From Fallopia convolvulus (Eukaryota > Streptophyta > Magnoliopsida > Caryophyllales > Polygonaceae): a stretch of DNA of 64,000 nt. Shown one piece after another: positions 9,711-20,853 of the stretch. The stretch lies in contig OZ024723.1 in assembly GCA_964016875.1 (NCBI GenBank), positions 10,383,343 through 10,447,342 of the forward strand, read 5' to 3'. Both the position numbers and the translations under genes were made by a program. The stretch's first letter is position 1; the number at the start of each line of letters is the position of its first letter. The notes beneath the pieces are model-generated. The model ran no database searches and was not told the DNA's origin. It saw only the letters and a program-made list of their open reading frames with translations.

Positions 9711-11149
9711 GGTAGAATACATCAATAGACACTCGAACTTGTAACTTTTTTTCAACCAGCCCCCCGTACTATGAAAGTTTCAAATAAACACCTCAACTTA
9801 ACAATTTTTGTACTTTTAGACACTGAGTCCTTGAGTGAACTTCACTCGCGGTGACTTGGATGCCACGTATGCGCCATGTGGATGCCATATAAATGCCACA
9901 TATGTAATTATTTCTATTTTTTCAATTTAATAAATAAATAAATAAAATACAAAAAAATAAACTTTAATACACTTTCCAAATTTATTAAAAAAATCCTAAA
10001 TCTATCTTTCTACCAAAAATCTCATTCACTTTCCAAATCTATTAAAAAAAACTATTTTCTACCAAAAAATTCTCATATTTTTCAAATCCTAGATCTATTT
10101 TCCAAATCTCATATTCACATATGTAATTATTGTCTAATACAGAGAATTTTTCACCGGCAGAGGAACCAGAAAGACGAAGGAACCAACCAGAGAGAGGGAG
10201 TGGAGGACGACGAGACCGGAGAGGCCGACGAAAAAACCCCTCTCAGAAAATCCAAGGGCGGAGGACGACGAGACCAGCGAGGCCGGTGCCGAGGAGGGAA
10301 GAGTCGGAGTCGGAGGATCCGAATCGGAGGAGGGAGCGGAGGTGGTTGAAGAAGGCGGTGAAGAGGGCAACGAGGAAGGGAGAAGAATCCGACTCTTTCT
10401 GTCCCGCTTCAATTGAAAACGACATTCACCATTGTTCTGAAAACGACATGCTCAATTAGATTTGTTTGTTTCACCATTGTTCTGAGAACAAATCTGGAGA
10501 TCTGGAGGTAGAGCGGGATTTGTTCCCAGATCTGGAGGTCTCGTGGGTTACCGGAAAGAAACAAACACTCGAATCAGATTCTTCACCATTGTTCTATCCT
10601 GACTCTTTCTGGTTTATCAATCGTCGTTCCGGCCTGATTCGAATTGTCGCCGGTGAAGAATCCGAATCCGTCGTTCTGTCCTGATCCGTCTGTCGTTCCG
10701 TGCTGATTCGTCGGCGGAAATCCGAGGGCTCTTCATCCCTTGCCCCTCCTCCTCCTTCAATTAAAAACGACAAGTTCAATGGAAATCCGAGGTTCAGTCC
10801 TGATTCTCTCAATCGTTCTTGAAGGAGAAAGAAGACAGAAAAAAAATGCAGCCAGAGAAAACGTTAAAAAAATTTTTAAGAAAATTTTTTAAGAAATGAT
10901 ATTTTTTAATTTAAAAAGGAAAATTGTGATATTTTATATAATTTTTTGTAAAAAAAAATTAAAATTAGTATTTGATAAATTTATCACTTGCCTATTAAGA
11001 GAGTAGATTTCACGCGCTATGCCACATCAGATCTTAGTGTTTATTTGAACAAATTTAGTTTAATTGAGGTGTTTATTTGAAACTTTCATAGTACAGGGGG
11101 CTAGTTGAAAAAACGTTACAAATTTGAGTGTCTGTTGATGTATTCTACC
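9711..11149. mobile_element. Mutator-like element with long TIRs, Pack-MULE candidate
   Basis: The two ends are inverted copies for about 95 bp: left 9711-9803 starts GGTAGAATACATCAA, and right 11056-11149 read in reverse starts the same way with scattered differences. The element is flanked by a perfect 10-bp direct repeat AATCCAAAAT at 9701-9710 and 11150-11159. Long TIRs with 9-11 bp duplications are typical of Mutator superfamily elements. No transposase (MURA) is encoded, so it is non-autonomous. The core (10130-10850) is much more GC-rich than the AT-rich arms, with CCGGAG/CGACGA-rich sequence and repeated TCTGGAG words, which suggests captured host DNA. I cannot identify the source gene. 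Confidence 0.88.
10130..10860. other. GC-rich cargo inside the Mutator-like element
   Basis: Open frames exist on both strands (for example 10130-10459 plus, 109 codons, Arg/Glu-rich), as expected for GC-rich DNA poor in stops. None shows a known domain. Words such as GATTCG/CCGAATC and AGATCTGGAGG recur. It may be a captured 5' UTR/exon 1 region. Confidence 0.4.
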
Positions 11150-11159
11150 AATCCAAAAT

Positions 11160-11557
11160 TATAAGAAATGGAATGGGTATGTATTACGATTGGAATATGG
11201 TTTGGAATACAGGAGAAGTTTCTACTTTCTACCAACGACTCAATGTTAATTGTCATTGTTAATTAAGGCGCAGTAAACGAGCTAGCTAGGATGCAAAATT
11301 AATGTGAGGGGGCAAAATTAAGAAAGAATGAATTCTTCTGCCCATTAATTTCGCTCAATGTCGGGTATTATCAAATATCAACTATAGGAATCTTAAACGT
11401 GGTCTTGGATCGCATTACCTGGAGGGTAATTACGAATGATACGGAGCTTCTGCCCCCAAAAAAAAACGAATAATACGGAGTATTACATAAATACCTGCAT
11501 ACAAGATCGATCTCTCGTGCTTCTTAATTAGCAGGCTATAGAAGAAAAAGAAGAAGA
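11160..11557. other. region upstream of the GDSL pseudogene
   Basis: No ORF of note. It presumably held the promoter of the GDSL gene; I see no convincing TATA box at the right distance. The block at 11165-11202 duplicates 9570-9605. Confidence 0.35.
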
Positions 11558-13094
11558 ATGGCGCCAATGGATAATTGGCAGCATGCAGCTAAGTTTCCTC
11601 GTGAAGTTGTCCGTGATTTTGTGTCTCTCTTGCCTCAGTGTTGTTGCTCGCGATCCTCGTAGCCTCAACACGATGACAAGCTCAAACCGGGCAGTCGATA
11701 ATTGACACCATTTTTCAATTCGGAGACTCTGTTGCAGACACTGGAAACTGGATGAGGGAAGATCCAGATGGCTTATGTACGACGTTTCCCTACGGAGAGT
11801 CCTACTTCCACTATGCTACCGGTCGTTGTTCTGATGGCCGCTGACTTTTATGCTACGTATTTCCATTGATTCGTTTTGATTAAAAAAGTTGGTGAGCTAA
11901 TACTGACGGAAGGGTTTTCGTCCGCTTTCTTATATTTCCTGATGTAGATTCAAAACCTTATAATATTAACTTTTCAATAGTAGGAGTATTATCCTCTAAC
12001 GTCCATATTGAAAGCTATAAACACTTGAGATGTATCGTTGAATATTAATTAATTAGTAGATTAATGAACTTGCAGCCATGGCATTCGGGCTAGAGTTTCT
12101 GACTCCATATTTAGAGAAAGACGCCGACTTCCGTGACGGCGTGAACTTCGCAGTAGGTGGAGCAACTGCTTTGGACTCCGCTTTTCTTGTATCAAAGGGG
12201 ATTGATCTCGATGGTGGAACCAACAGCTCCCTCTCCGTTCAACTTGGATGGTTTAAGGAGTATTTTAACTCCACTTACCCCTCTTCAGCTGGTACTAATT
12301 TTCTACACCTATATATATTCCTATACAATTAATCAATGCAAATTGGATCAAGTTATACTCTTTTATTATATTGAATGATCAACATATTTTTAACCTTGAG
12401 CTATTAGCTTATAAGAGGCTAATGAACAAATTGAGGGCCCGTTTAGCAATTACCAAACATATTCCGTTATAGTAGTATAAACTAGTATGTATCTCCGTAC
12501 CTTATACGCATTTTGCTTAAATAAAATATTAATAATAATTTTTTCAAATAAATGAATTGTTTAGGAACAAATAATCATGATCTTTAGACGCAAATTAATT
12601 TTTAATTTGTATATAACTAAGATAAACTTATATTTTCTTTAGAATCTAGAACTCTTTTTTATTAGTAATATCCCAATTTAATAATAAATCAAGTTATCTT
12701 AAATAAATTTATGCATTCTATCTAAAAGTAAAATAAATATCCTAATATTTGTATAATATATAGCATAAAAAATATCTTCATAATCTTCTTATTTATCATA
12801 TCCAAAAATAAAAGATTATTTTTAAAAATATTAATGGTTATTTTGCAAAAAATTGCCAAATCCAAATCTTACAGAATATTTCATATGGATATAAATAATA
12901 ATTTTATTATATGTGGGGTCTACAATTATTTTTAACCAATAAAAATACCCAATTAAATTTCAACCAATCCGATTGGTTTTAAGAAAAAAGGGTAGTGTGC
13001 TCTAATCTAAAAGTGACATGTGTGATTTAATAATTTTTTTAACCTTCGCTTTAATATATAGTTATGATGAGTAGTGCTCCATATTACTCACTAT

Positions 13095-13481
13095 TGGAGC
13101 TGTCAAACGGGTCGGTCAAGTAGGGTTTGGGTCCGATTATTTCGAGTTCAGTTTGAGTCGGGTTCGGTTCGTAACGGGTCACGAGTCAAATTAGTTCGGG
13201 TCATTACGGGTTTTCGGGCGGGTCGGAATGACTCAATAGGTCAAGAAAATCGATTTTTTACAATTATTAAAATATTATTTTATTTAAAAAATAATATTTA
13301 ATAATAATCTATTATTTTTATATATTTTAATAATAAAATATATTATAATTTTCAAAATATATTATATATATTGTAAAAATATAACAAATCGGGTCAACCC
13401 AACAGGTTTCGGTTCTTGACCCTAAAATTTTCGGGAGGTTCGAGTCTGTTTTTCGCGTCGGGTCAGCTTTTGACAGATCTA
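13095..13481. mobile_element. hAT-type MITE, 387 bp, TSD CTCACTAT
   Basis: The ends are TGGAGCTGTCAAACGGGTC and, inverted, TAGATCTGTCAAAAGCTGA. An exact 8-bp duplication CTCACTAT lies at 13087-13094 and 13482-13489, the length made by hAT transposases. Both arms are rich in GGGTCGGGTT-like words around an AT-rich centre. A relative lies at 50728-51150. It lies within GDSL intron 2. Confidence 0.88.
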
Positions 13482-13569
13482 CTCACTATCAATAAAAAAT
13501 CGTTCCTGAAAGTACATGTAACATTAGTCTAATGCTTATAAACGTTTAGACAATTTAGCTAATATGGTA

Positions 13570-13886
13570 CTCCCTCCGTCCCATTAAGTTTGTCCAAAAG
13601 GACACAAAACACACAAATTAGGAAAGTGAAGAAGTAGAAAAAGTAGCCAATAGGGAAAGGAGAGAGGGTGTGATAGTGATAGATAAAGATAGTAAGAAAG
13701 AGAAAGAGAAATGACAAAAAAGGGTATTGGGATAGATTATTGATTGGATAATATGGATAAAGGTGAAATTGGATAGGGGTAATATTGTAAAAAAAAGTTT
13801 AATATAAAAAGAAAGTTAAAAAGATGGACAAATTTTTTGGGACACCCAAAAAGAAATATTGGACAAACTTTATGGGACGGAGGGAG
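13570..13886. mobile_element. Stowaway MITE (Tc1/mariner type), 317 bp
   Basis: The ends CTCCCTCCGTCCCAT and its inverse ATGGGACGGAGGGAG are the classic Stowaway termini, with matching inverted repeats continuing through AAGTTTGTCC. TA dinucleotides flank both ends (13568-13569, 13887-13888). Non-coding; depends on a mariner-like transposase elsewhere. Confidence 0.95.
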
Positions 13887-13919
13887 TATTATATAGGTCC
13901 TGCAGTTCGAGCAAATAGT

Positions 13920-14640
13920 GATTCAAATAAAACATGAAATTTACCCTATATAAATGACTTTTCATATATACATGTTTTGTTATTTATATATGTGACTTTT
14001 TATTTATATATGTAGCTTGTTATTTATATATAAAATGTTTGAATAAATGTACCAATTAGTATGAATATAAAGACAGGATTTTGAATATAGAAATAACATT
14101 GTATAGTTGCAAAATGTTTACATATAGCTACCAATTAATTTAAAGTACATACTATTGCATATTCACACACGTCAAATTGAATATGCTCTAGTAGTAGGAT
14201 GAATAACACACATGTGACACACGGGTTACCATAACATGGGATTCTACTACAACATAGATTTAAATAATCTCGTGTTATGGTAGCATCATAGAACGGAATT
14301 CATATTCAACATTCTATTAGAGCATATTCAATTTGACGTATGTGAATATGCAATAGTATGTGTATTCAAACTAATTAGTAGCTATATTTAAATATTTTGC
14401 AAATGTACAATGTTAATCGTATATTCAAAACTCTATGTATTCATGTTCATCCTAATCGGTAGATATGAATAAAAAAACACACATAAACGAATAACAAAAC
14501 ACAAATACATGAATAACAAACCACTTATATATAGATAACAAATCTTACATATACAAGTAATAGGTCTTACAAATATAAATAATAAACCACACATATATGA
14601 ATAACAAGTCACATTTATAAATTAGAATGAATATTTATAA
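13920..14640. repeat. long fold-back (inverted repeat) in GDSL intron 2
   Basis: Sequence on the left (for example CACACGTCAAATTGAATATG near 14163) reappears inverted on the right (CATATTCAATTTGACGTATG near 14323). Further pairs match outward (ACATATAGCTACCAATTA with TAATTAGTAGCTATAT; CTACTAGAGCATA-type words) and AT-rich outer arms follow. The centre (about 14220-14290) has its own inverted pair TACCATAACA / TGTTATGGTA. Arms are roughly 250-300 bp. I could not fix ends or a target duplication. A transcript here would form a long hairpin. Confidence 0.7.
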
Positions 14641-15617
14641 ATACACTATTGCATAACAACTATTCATGTTTGCTCCAAGTGGCAGATCGCAAAAGAGGAG
14701 TCTCATTCTTATGGAAGCGATAGGTGGTGATGACTACCACTACTTGTTTAATAATGGCTTATCATTCCAAGTTGCATTTGAGTGGGTTCCTGATGTTGTT
14801 CAGGCAATCTCAGATGTTGTCGAGGTTAGTTTCATGTATAATGATTTATACATACAAAATTGAAGTTTATTAATTTAATAAAGTTTCATTTATGAAACTG
14901 ATTTGGTGATTGACTAAATATTTATGGCACATGTACGTATGCTGGAAATGATCCTTACAGATATTGTTAATGTGGTAGTACCATCTGTTTTTCCTTTTGG
15001 TTGCTTGTCAGCATACCTCATCTTGTCCCGCTCGAGGTACCCCAGTATGTACGATGATCTTGGATGTCTAGTAGAATTCAACAAATTGGCCCAACACCAC
15101 AATTTCCATCTACAAAGGGCTATCCAAGAGCTTCAAATAGCTTATCCTAATGCTACTATTATTTACGCCGACTATTACTCTGTTATTACAAGCTTGCTTA
15201 GAAATGCTACTTCTCTTGGTACGTATTTAATTGCGAGTTAATTTTTAGAAAGAAAACGTCATTATGCTTATTTATTAGAATTAACATGTCCATGATTTTA
15301 ATTTCTATATTACTATATATTTTTTTAATTTATATGTATATATATAATTAATTAAAAAATGCCGCTTTTGATTACTAGGATTCAGCGAAAGTAAAATTCT
15401 TACAACATGTTGTGGCTATGGAAAAAATCCTTACAACTGCAATTCGACTTCAGAGTGTGGGACGCTTGGAGTTCCAGTATGTCCACATCCAGAGAAAAGG
15501 GTTCAATGGGATGGCTATCATCTCACTCAACACGCTTACATGCATATTTCAAATTGGATGGTTAAACACACTATCATCCCGCAATTAACACATGCATCCT
15601 TTTTATGATTGTAGCTT

Positions 15618-16673
15618 TGTTGGATCGTAACCGGTTAGCTAGAGCTTGGGAAGTGGCTGTTAAGCTGTTCCCAAGGCAGCGGAAGAAACTATCGCAAGTA
15701 TTAGAAAGACAGAATGAACACAGTTCCCTTATAGAGGAACCCCACTACAACCAACTAGTTGTATGGGTAAACCTCTACCTCCGCTTGGAGGATTTTGAAT
15801 GACTTACTTATATTATTGATTTGTTCCTTAGTTACAAACAGCCAGATTCAAACTTCTCTGTTCCTACGAGTTCTACCTAACTCTAGCAACACTAATGAAT
15901 CTTCTCAACTGAGTTTCTAAGCGAACAACAATCACTAAATAAGTAACTCAAACCTTACACCGAATCGCAGTTCCCTTGCTCCTGGGAACTTGGCTTCACC
16001 GTCGTCGAGATCAGACACTCGCCGCCGGGGACTTCTCTTCTTCTTTCTCTTTCTCTGTTGTGGGTATTTGTGAGTTCTGGGAGAAGTACCCAATCCGAGT
16101 ACTATTCATTTGACTTTATACTCGAGTGCACTTGGGCTTCAATCGAATCTTTCATTTGTGTCCGAAATGCCCTTTGCTTGATGCCCAAGTTGTACTTTCT
16201 TCACATGTGACTTCAATTTGAACTAGGTCAACTTCTTAAAATGATCGGACCGTTGGATCAATCGTGACAGTCTGTTCCTCAGACTGTGCCTTCATCCTGT
16301 CCAAGACAGGATCCCGTGATATGCGCTGACCGGTCCTTGTCTTCACATGTAGGTTCCCACGTCGTGGGAACTGTCCTCTTCAGAATTCCTTTGGGAGTGA
16401 CTCTACATCGTGTAAGCATGTGTTCTCTGGTCATTCTTGGGAGTTCTCATTTCATGGGAACTTTCCTCTTCAGTGTTCCCTTGATGGAAACTCTTCATTG
16501 TGTACTTCTGTGATCTTTGGTCATTCTTGGAAGTTCTTTTCTCAACCTGTGTTCCTTAGAAATACTTGATCAAAGCACATTAGTTCCCTTATAGCGTTTG
16601 TCATTATCAAAACTCGGAGAACTGTATCGTTGTTCCGATGTTTGGAACCAGAGGTCCCAACATCGTTCCAACA
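15618..16673 (-). repeat. 3' LTR of the SIRE-like element
   Basis: The plus strand starts TGTTGGATCGTAACC and ends CGTTCCAACA. It matches 25056-26113 nearly throughout. It abuts the polypurine tract at 16674, which shows it is the 3' copy. Confidence 0.95.
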
Positions 16674-16687
16674 ATTTCCCCCTTTTT
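16674..16687 (-). other. polypurine tract of the SIRE-like element
   Basis: On the minus strand this reads AAAAAGGGGGAAAT, directly before the TGTTGG of the 3' LTR: the plus-strand primer for reverse transcription. Confidence 0.9.
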
Positions 16688-17054
16688 GATGATGACAAAC
16701 CTATCACAAAAATCAGCAAGTATTTCAAAGCATGATATGCAGATGAGTTCCTACGCGTATTCCTAGGGAGCCACTTCTTGTGAATCACTGAGTTCGTACT
16801 TAGCTTTTTATGCAATTGTTCCCCGTTAGCTATAGCGTGTTCTATGATATCTTTTCAACTTAACTCATCTCGCATTTTTTGTCTTTCCCCCTTTTGACAT
16901 CATCGAAAACAAGTGAACACATAAATAAGGAAAGAAAAGAACACACAATCATACTAAAAGCCATTCATTACTTAAGCAAAGTAGGTACATAGGGGAACAC
17001 AAGAAACAATATTTGTGGGAACATTGAGGCTAAGGAAGAAAAAGGAAGAAAAGA
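16688..17054. other. 3' non-coding part of the SIRE-like element
   Basis: No ORF with recognisable content; lies between the extra ORF and the polypurine tract. Confidence 0.5.
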
Positions 17055-19227
17055 TCATGGGCTTGGTGGGAACAGGGCATCACAGAGTCGTGTCAAGACT
17101 TGTACAAGCTTTTCTTGGCCTTTAGCAATTGTTTCTTGGTCCCTTGCTATCTTGTCGAGAGTGTTGGCAATGTGTTGCAACACTTGAGTGTTCCCATCCT
17201 GGGTGCCTTCACCAGATGACAGCCTTTCTTGTTCCTCCACTGGCTCAGAGTGGCGCATTTTCTGGACTACAGAAATGTCCAGTTCCCTTCCTATGGTGAT
17301 CTCTTCTCTGGAGGTGTCGTAGAGGCCCTCTCTGAGCAAGAGTTTCTTGATTAGGCCAGCGTAAGGGAGGGAGTGGGATTTGGAAGCCATGCACTTCTCC
17401 ATGTGCCCGAGAATTATGCGAGGAAGATTTATGGGCTTTTTTAGGAGGAAGTGGTAGAGGATAATGGCATCAGGGATGTTGATAACAAGGCGCTTCTCCT
17501 GGCGAGGGGTCACCATGTTGATGATGAATTGATGGGCCAACTTTGCAATGAGGGACATGTGATGGGTAGAGGTGCCAGTGGTGGGAACACGACCCTCATA
17601 GATCGTGTTATAGATCACCTCGCTGTTGTAGTCGCCCCAGCTCTTGGCGGGAAGTTCCTGGAGGCCCTGGACAGGGACCTGTAGTTGAAGGCGGATCGTG
17701 GATGTTGTAAAGATAAAGTCGTCGCCTTCGAGGGAGAGAGTTCCCTTGGTGCCGTTGTCGTGGACCACAAAATTATTGTAGAATCGGCGCACTGAGAGGG
17801 GTCAATACTCAGGGCCTTGCTACACATGTGGTCCCATCCTTGGGCCTTGATTAGTTCCCATAGTTGCCCTAGCCCTTGTTCGGTGAGCTGTGCTTCTGAG
17901 AGGATGAGGGGGGGGGGGGGGGGGGAAGGAGCTTGCGATTCTCAGAGATGTGGATTTTCTTAGGCACAGTTCCTTTCCCTTTCTTCTTTGTGTTCCCCCT
18001 TGAGACGGTAGTCTTTCCTTTTTGATGAGGGGGTTCAGCCGCTTCGATCATTAGAGGGTGGTTCCTTTCCTCTGGGGCCTGTGCCGACACCACCATTTGA
18101 TGTCCGGGAGTTGGGATGCCGGCAGGCTCAGTGGCAGTAGTGGCCTCCTCATGGTCCTCAGCGTCATCGCTGGAGGTCCCTTCATCTTCGGAGGAGGTCA
18201 GCCCTGTTTCCTCCTCGTCGTCTTCTGGATGACGACTGCTTGGCCCAGCACCGTCAGCTGGTGCTGGGTTCCCTTCTTCTGGGAGCTTATTCCCTTGGCC
18301 TTCGAAAGGCTCGTAGAGTACGCCTCAGAATTCTTCCTCGAGGGCTGTTAAGCCGGCCTCTTCTTCTGCAGTTCCCATGACTATGGGAGGCTGCTCCTTG
18401 GCCTTTTTTCCGAGGACGACGGCGATTGGAAGATCGTCGTCATCCGAGTCAAGGTTGAGGACGTGATGGGCCGAGGAAGTGGGAGATGGGAGTTTGAGTG
18501 TGGAGGGAGAAGAGGGAGGAGGAGGAGAAGTTTGTGGAGTTGGAATTTTGGGGGTTGAAGGGGGAGGGTTGTTCGATAACTTGGGACTAGAGGTCCCAGA
18601 GGCGATGTTTGGATTGTGAGAGGGAGACTGAGCAATGGGGGAGGTGGGTGGTGGAGGTGTGTTTCGTTTAGAAGAGGGAGGGATGGGAGTTCCCTCGGGA
18701 ATGGGATGAAGAGAAGAAGGAGGTGTAGGAAGAGTGGAGGTCGGCGGCGCTGGAGGTTGCGCTGCCGAAGGAGGAGGAAGAAAGGGACTCACATAGTTGT
18801 AAAGTCCCTCGATGAGGACGTCGCGAAGGGCTGGATCTTGCTCCTTCTCGATGTCGTTCATCATCGTGATGAAAAGGGTTTTAGGGTTGTTGCGAATCCA
18901 CTCCTGCATTTGTTCATAAGAGTGGGCTGGAGCCATTGTAAAGCTTTTTGGGAGCAGATGAGATTTGGAGGTTTGCTTGAAATGGGTGAAAGGGAAGTTG
19001 CAGAAAGGGAAGGGTTGTAGAGGAGAATGAGAGAGATGAGCCCAAAAATGGCAATTTGGGGTTATGAAGGGAGAGAGAAGGCGAGGGGTAGAAAGGGAAG
19101 TTGGAATCCTCGATAACCGTTGGCCAATGAATGCGGAGGAACGTTTCAACTTCCGTAGCACACCTTTTGACACGTGTCGCTTTCTTCCAAGGGAAGTCAC
19201 TTCGAGAGATTCAAATGCTTGGCCCAT
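17055..19227 (-). pseudogene. extra downstream ORF of the SIRE-like element (plant transposon protein type)
   Basis: Three consecutive minus-strand frames cover this stretch. The first (19227-18325; probable real start at 18936, MAPAHSYEQMQ) has an acidic helical start, then a Pro/Ser/Thr-rich linker and an acidic SDDDDLPI patch. After a stop near 18325 the frame goes on through a Lys-rich part (18096-17869), then a run of at least 18 C on the coding strand (about 17910-17928), which probably causes the next frame change. The last part (17792-17055) has RRFYNNFVVHDNGTKGTL, HQFIINMV and a C-terminal coiled-coil-like IANTLDKIARDQETIAKGQ. This layout resembles the plant transposon protein domain found in extra ORFs of plant LTR elements; function is unknown. 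Sense orientation and position match the env-like ORF of SIRE elements, but no signal peptide or transmembrane segment is obvious. Confidence 0.7.
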
Positions 19228-19695
19228 AATGCTTCGAATTCTGACACAATTTCCCGTTTCCCAAGTGACGTTTCATTTCTCAGATCCAGTGTTTCCCTGC
19301 TTTTGCCTGTCAGTTCCCATGATATTTGGAAAGGTCATATTGAGTGGAGAGGTTAAGGGAACTCACACTCAATTTTCTTTGTGAGGCTAGGGAACGCAAA
19401 AGAGAACCAGCCAATTGCAACTCGATTAAGGGATAAAGAGTTTGGCTCATGAGAAGCGTTTGTCTGGTCCTTAGCTTAGGGTAGGTTTTATGATCAACCG
19501 TCATAGTGGCTTGTAGAGAGGGTTAAAGGGAACTCTGGTTGATCATTTTGGGCCAAAAGAGATAATGTTCCTCTATACATATCAAGCTCTAGACTAGTAA
19601 TATGGCAAAATGAAAGCAATGAGTCCTACAGTTCCCTATCATGCATTTCCAGTTAGACTAATCAAGCATTGAGGGAGAGACAAACAGGGACTTGT
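19228..19695. other. spacer between RNase H and the extra ORF
   Basis: No coding signal in element sense; presumably holds signals for expressing the downstream ORF. Nothing definite seen. Confidence 0.4.
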
Positions 19696-20853
19696 TTAGT
19701 TTAGAGTTATCATCCCTAGAAGCATTCGAAAACGCTGGTAGGGACGTCTGTCTAAAGCTTTGGTGAGAATGTCCGCAATTTGCTCTTCCGTTCTACAGTG
19801 TTGCATAGAGATGTTCCCATTTTCAACATTGTCACGTAGAAAATGATGCCTAATGTCTATGTGCTTAGTCCTAGAATGATGCATAGGATTTTTGGAAATG
19901 TTAATGGCACTAGTGTTATCACAGAGTATAGGAACTGGGCCAAATGACATATCGTAATCCTGAAGTTGGGACTTGAGCCATAGTACTTGGGAACAGCATG
20001 ATGCGGCAGCCACGTATTCTGCTTCAGCTGTGGAGAGTGCCACTGAATTTTGCTTCTTGGATCCCCATGAGACTAAGCATGACCCAAGGAACTGGGCCAT
20101 TCCTGATGTGCTCTTTCTATCAACGAGGTGCCCAGCAAAATCTGCATCTGTATAAGCAATGAGCTCAAGGGAACTGTTCCTTGGATACCAGAGGCACAAG
20201 TTGTCGTTCTCTTTGAGGTACCTGAAAATCCTCTTCACCTCTTTCAGGTGTGATTCTTTGAGATTAGCTTGAAAACGTGCACATAAGCACACTGAGAACA
20301 TAATGTCAGGCCTACTGGCAGTTAAGTAGAGGAGAGAGCCAATCATACCTCTGAAGTTCCTTTGATCGACACTTACCCCTGTTTCATCGGCATTGAGCTT
20401 GGAATTTGGTGAGATAGGAGTGTCGATGGGCCTTGAATGGTCCATCCCATACTTTACTAGCATTTCTCTGATGTATTTCTGTTGATGAATCCTTGTTCCC
20501 TCCTTTGTTTGAGATATCTGGAGTCCTAGGAAGAACGTGAGTTCCCCTATGAGACTCATCTCAAACTCACTGCTCATGAGGTCCTTAAATTTCTCTACAA
20601 GAGTTTCGTTAGTTGCTCCAAACACAATGTCATCAACATAAACTTGAACAATCAAGATATCCTTAGATTCTTTCTTAAGGAAAAGGGTTTTGTCTATGGA
20701 ACCTCGAAGGTATCCATGAGACAGAAGGAACTGAGCAAACCTGTCATACCATGCTCGAGGAGCTTGTTTGAGTCCGTAGAGGGCCCTCTCCAGGAAGTAG
20801 ACGTGATTAGGTAGCTTCTCATCTTCGAATCCTGGGGGTTGAGCTACGTATAC
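19696..20853 (-). pseudogene. copia reverse transcriptase C-part and RNase H
   Basis: The frame is open from just after a TAA at 20854 to its natural stop at 19696. It contains ALYGLKQAPRAWY and the catalytic YVDD box (QVYVDDIVFG), then RNase H with YTDADFAGH, STAEAEYVAA and DNTSAI, ending IADILTKALD...MLLGM. All copia RT/RNase H landmarks in this portion are present, so only the upstream stop inactivates it. Function: DNA synthesis from element RNA and removal of the RNA strand. Confidence 0.93.

Larger units (their letters stand above)
11558..15608 (+). pseudogene. GDSL esterase/lipase pseudogene, five exons
   Basis: Homology falls into five exon-like blocks, matching the usual plant SGNH/GDSL layout. 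Exon 1 is 11558 to about 11848 with block I FGDSVADTGN (catalytic Ser). Exon 2 is 12076-12291 (acceptor TTGCAG; AFGLEFLTPYL, NFAVGGATALD). Exon 3 is about 14686-14824 (IGGDDYHYLF). Exon 4 is about 14925-15218 (VVVPSVFPFGC, donor G/GTACGT). Exon 5 is 15379-15608 (CCGYGKNPYNCN, then WDGYHLTQHAY with the catalytic Asp and His, then TGA). Breaks: the ATG frame hits TAG after 35 codons; the hydrophobic signal-like stretch and the GDSL block sit in two other frames; the end of exon 1 is deleted before a TGA; exon 3 is out of phase with exon 2. The block III Asn of GxND is Asp. The family are secreted ester hydrolases; this copy cannot make one. Intron 2 is 2.4 kb and full of MITEs. Confidence 0.9.

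Noticed and set aside
10130..10459. 109-codon Arg/Glu-rich ORF in the Mutator-like element as a real gene
   Set aside because: Low complexity, overlaps open frames on the other strand, no domain; kept only as part of the cargo description.
12435..12450. Second Tourist MITE starting GGGCCCGTTTAG
   Set aside because: No matching inverted end or TTA duplication found nearby.
17910..17928. Homopolymer G run as a functional G-quadruplex
   Set aside because: A pure run of this length in coding sequence is more simply slippage or an assembly error; same for 7997-8009.
19690..20655. Endogenous viral sequence
   Set aside because: Gene order and motifs are those of a Ty1/copia retrotransposon; no virus-specific gene seen.
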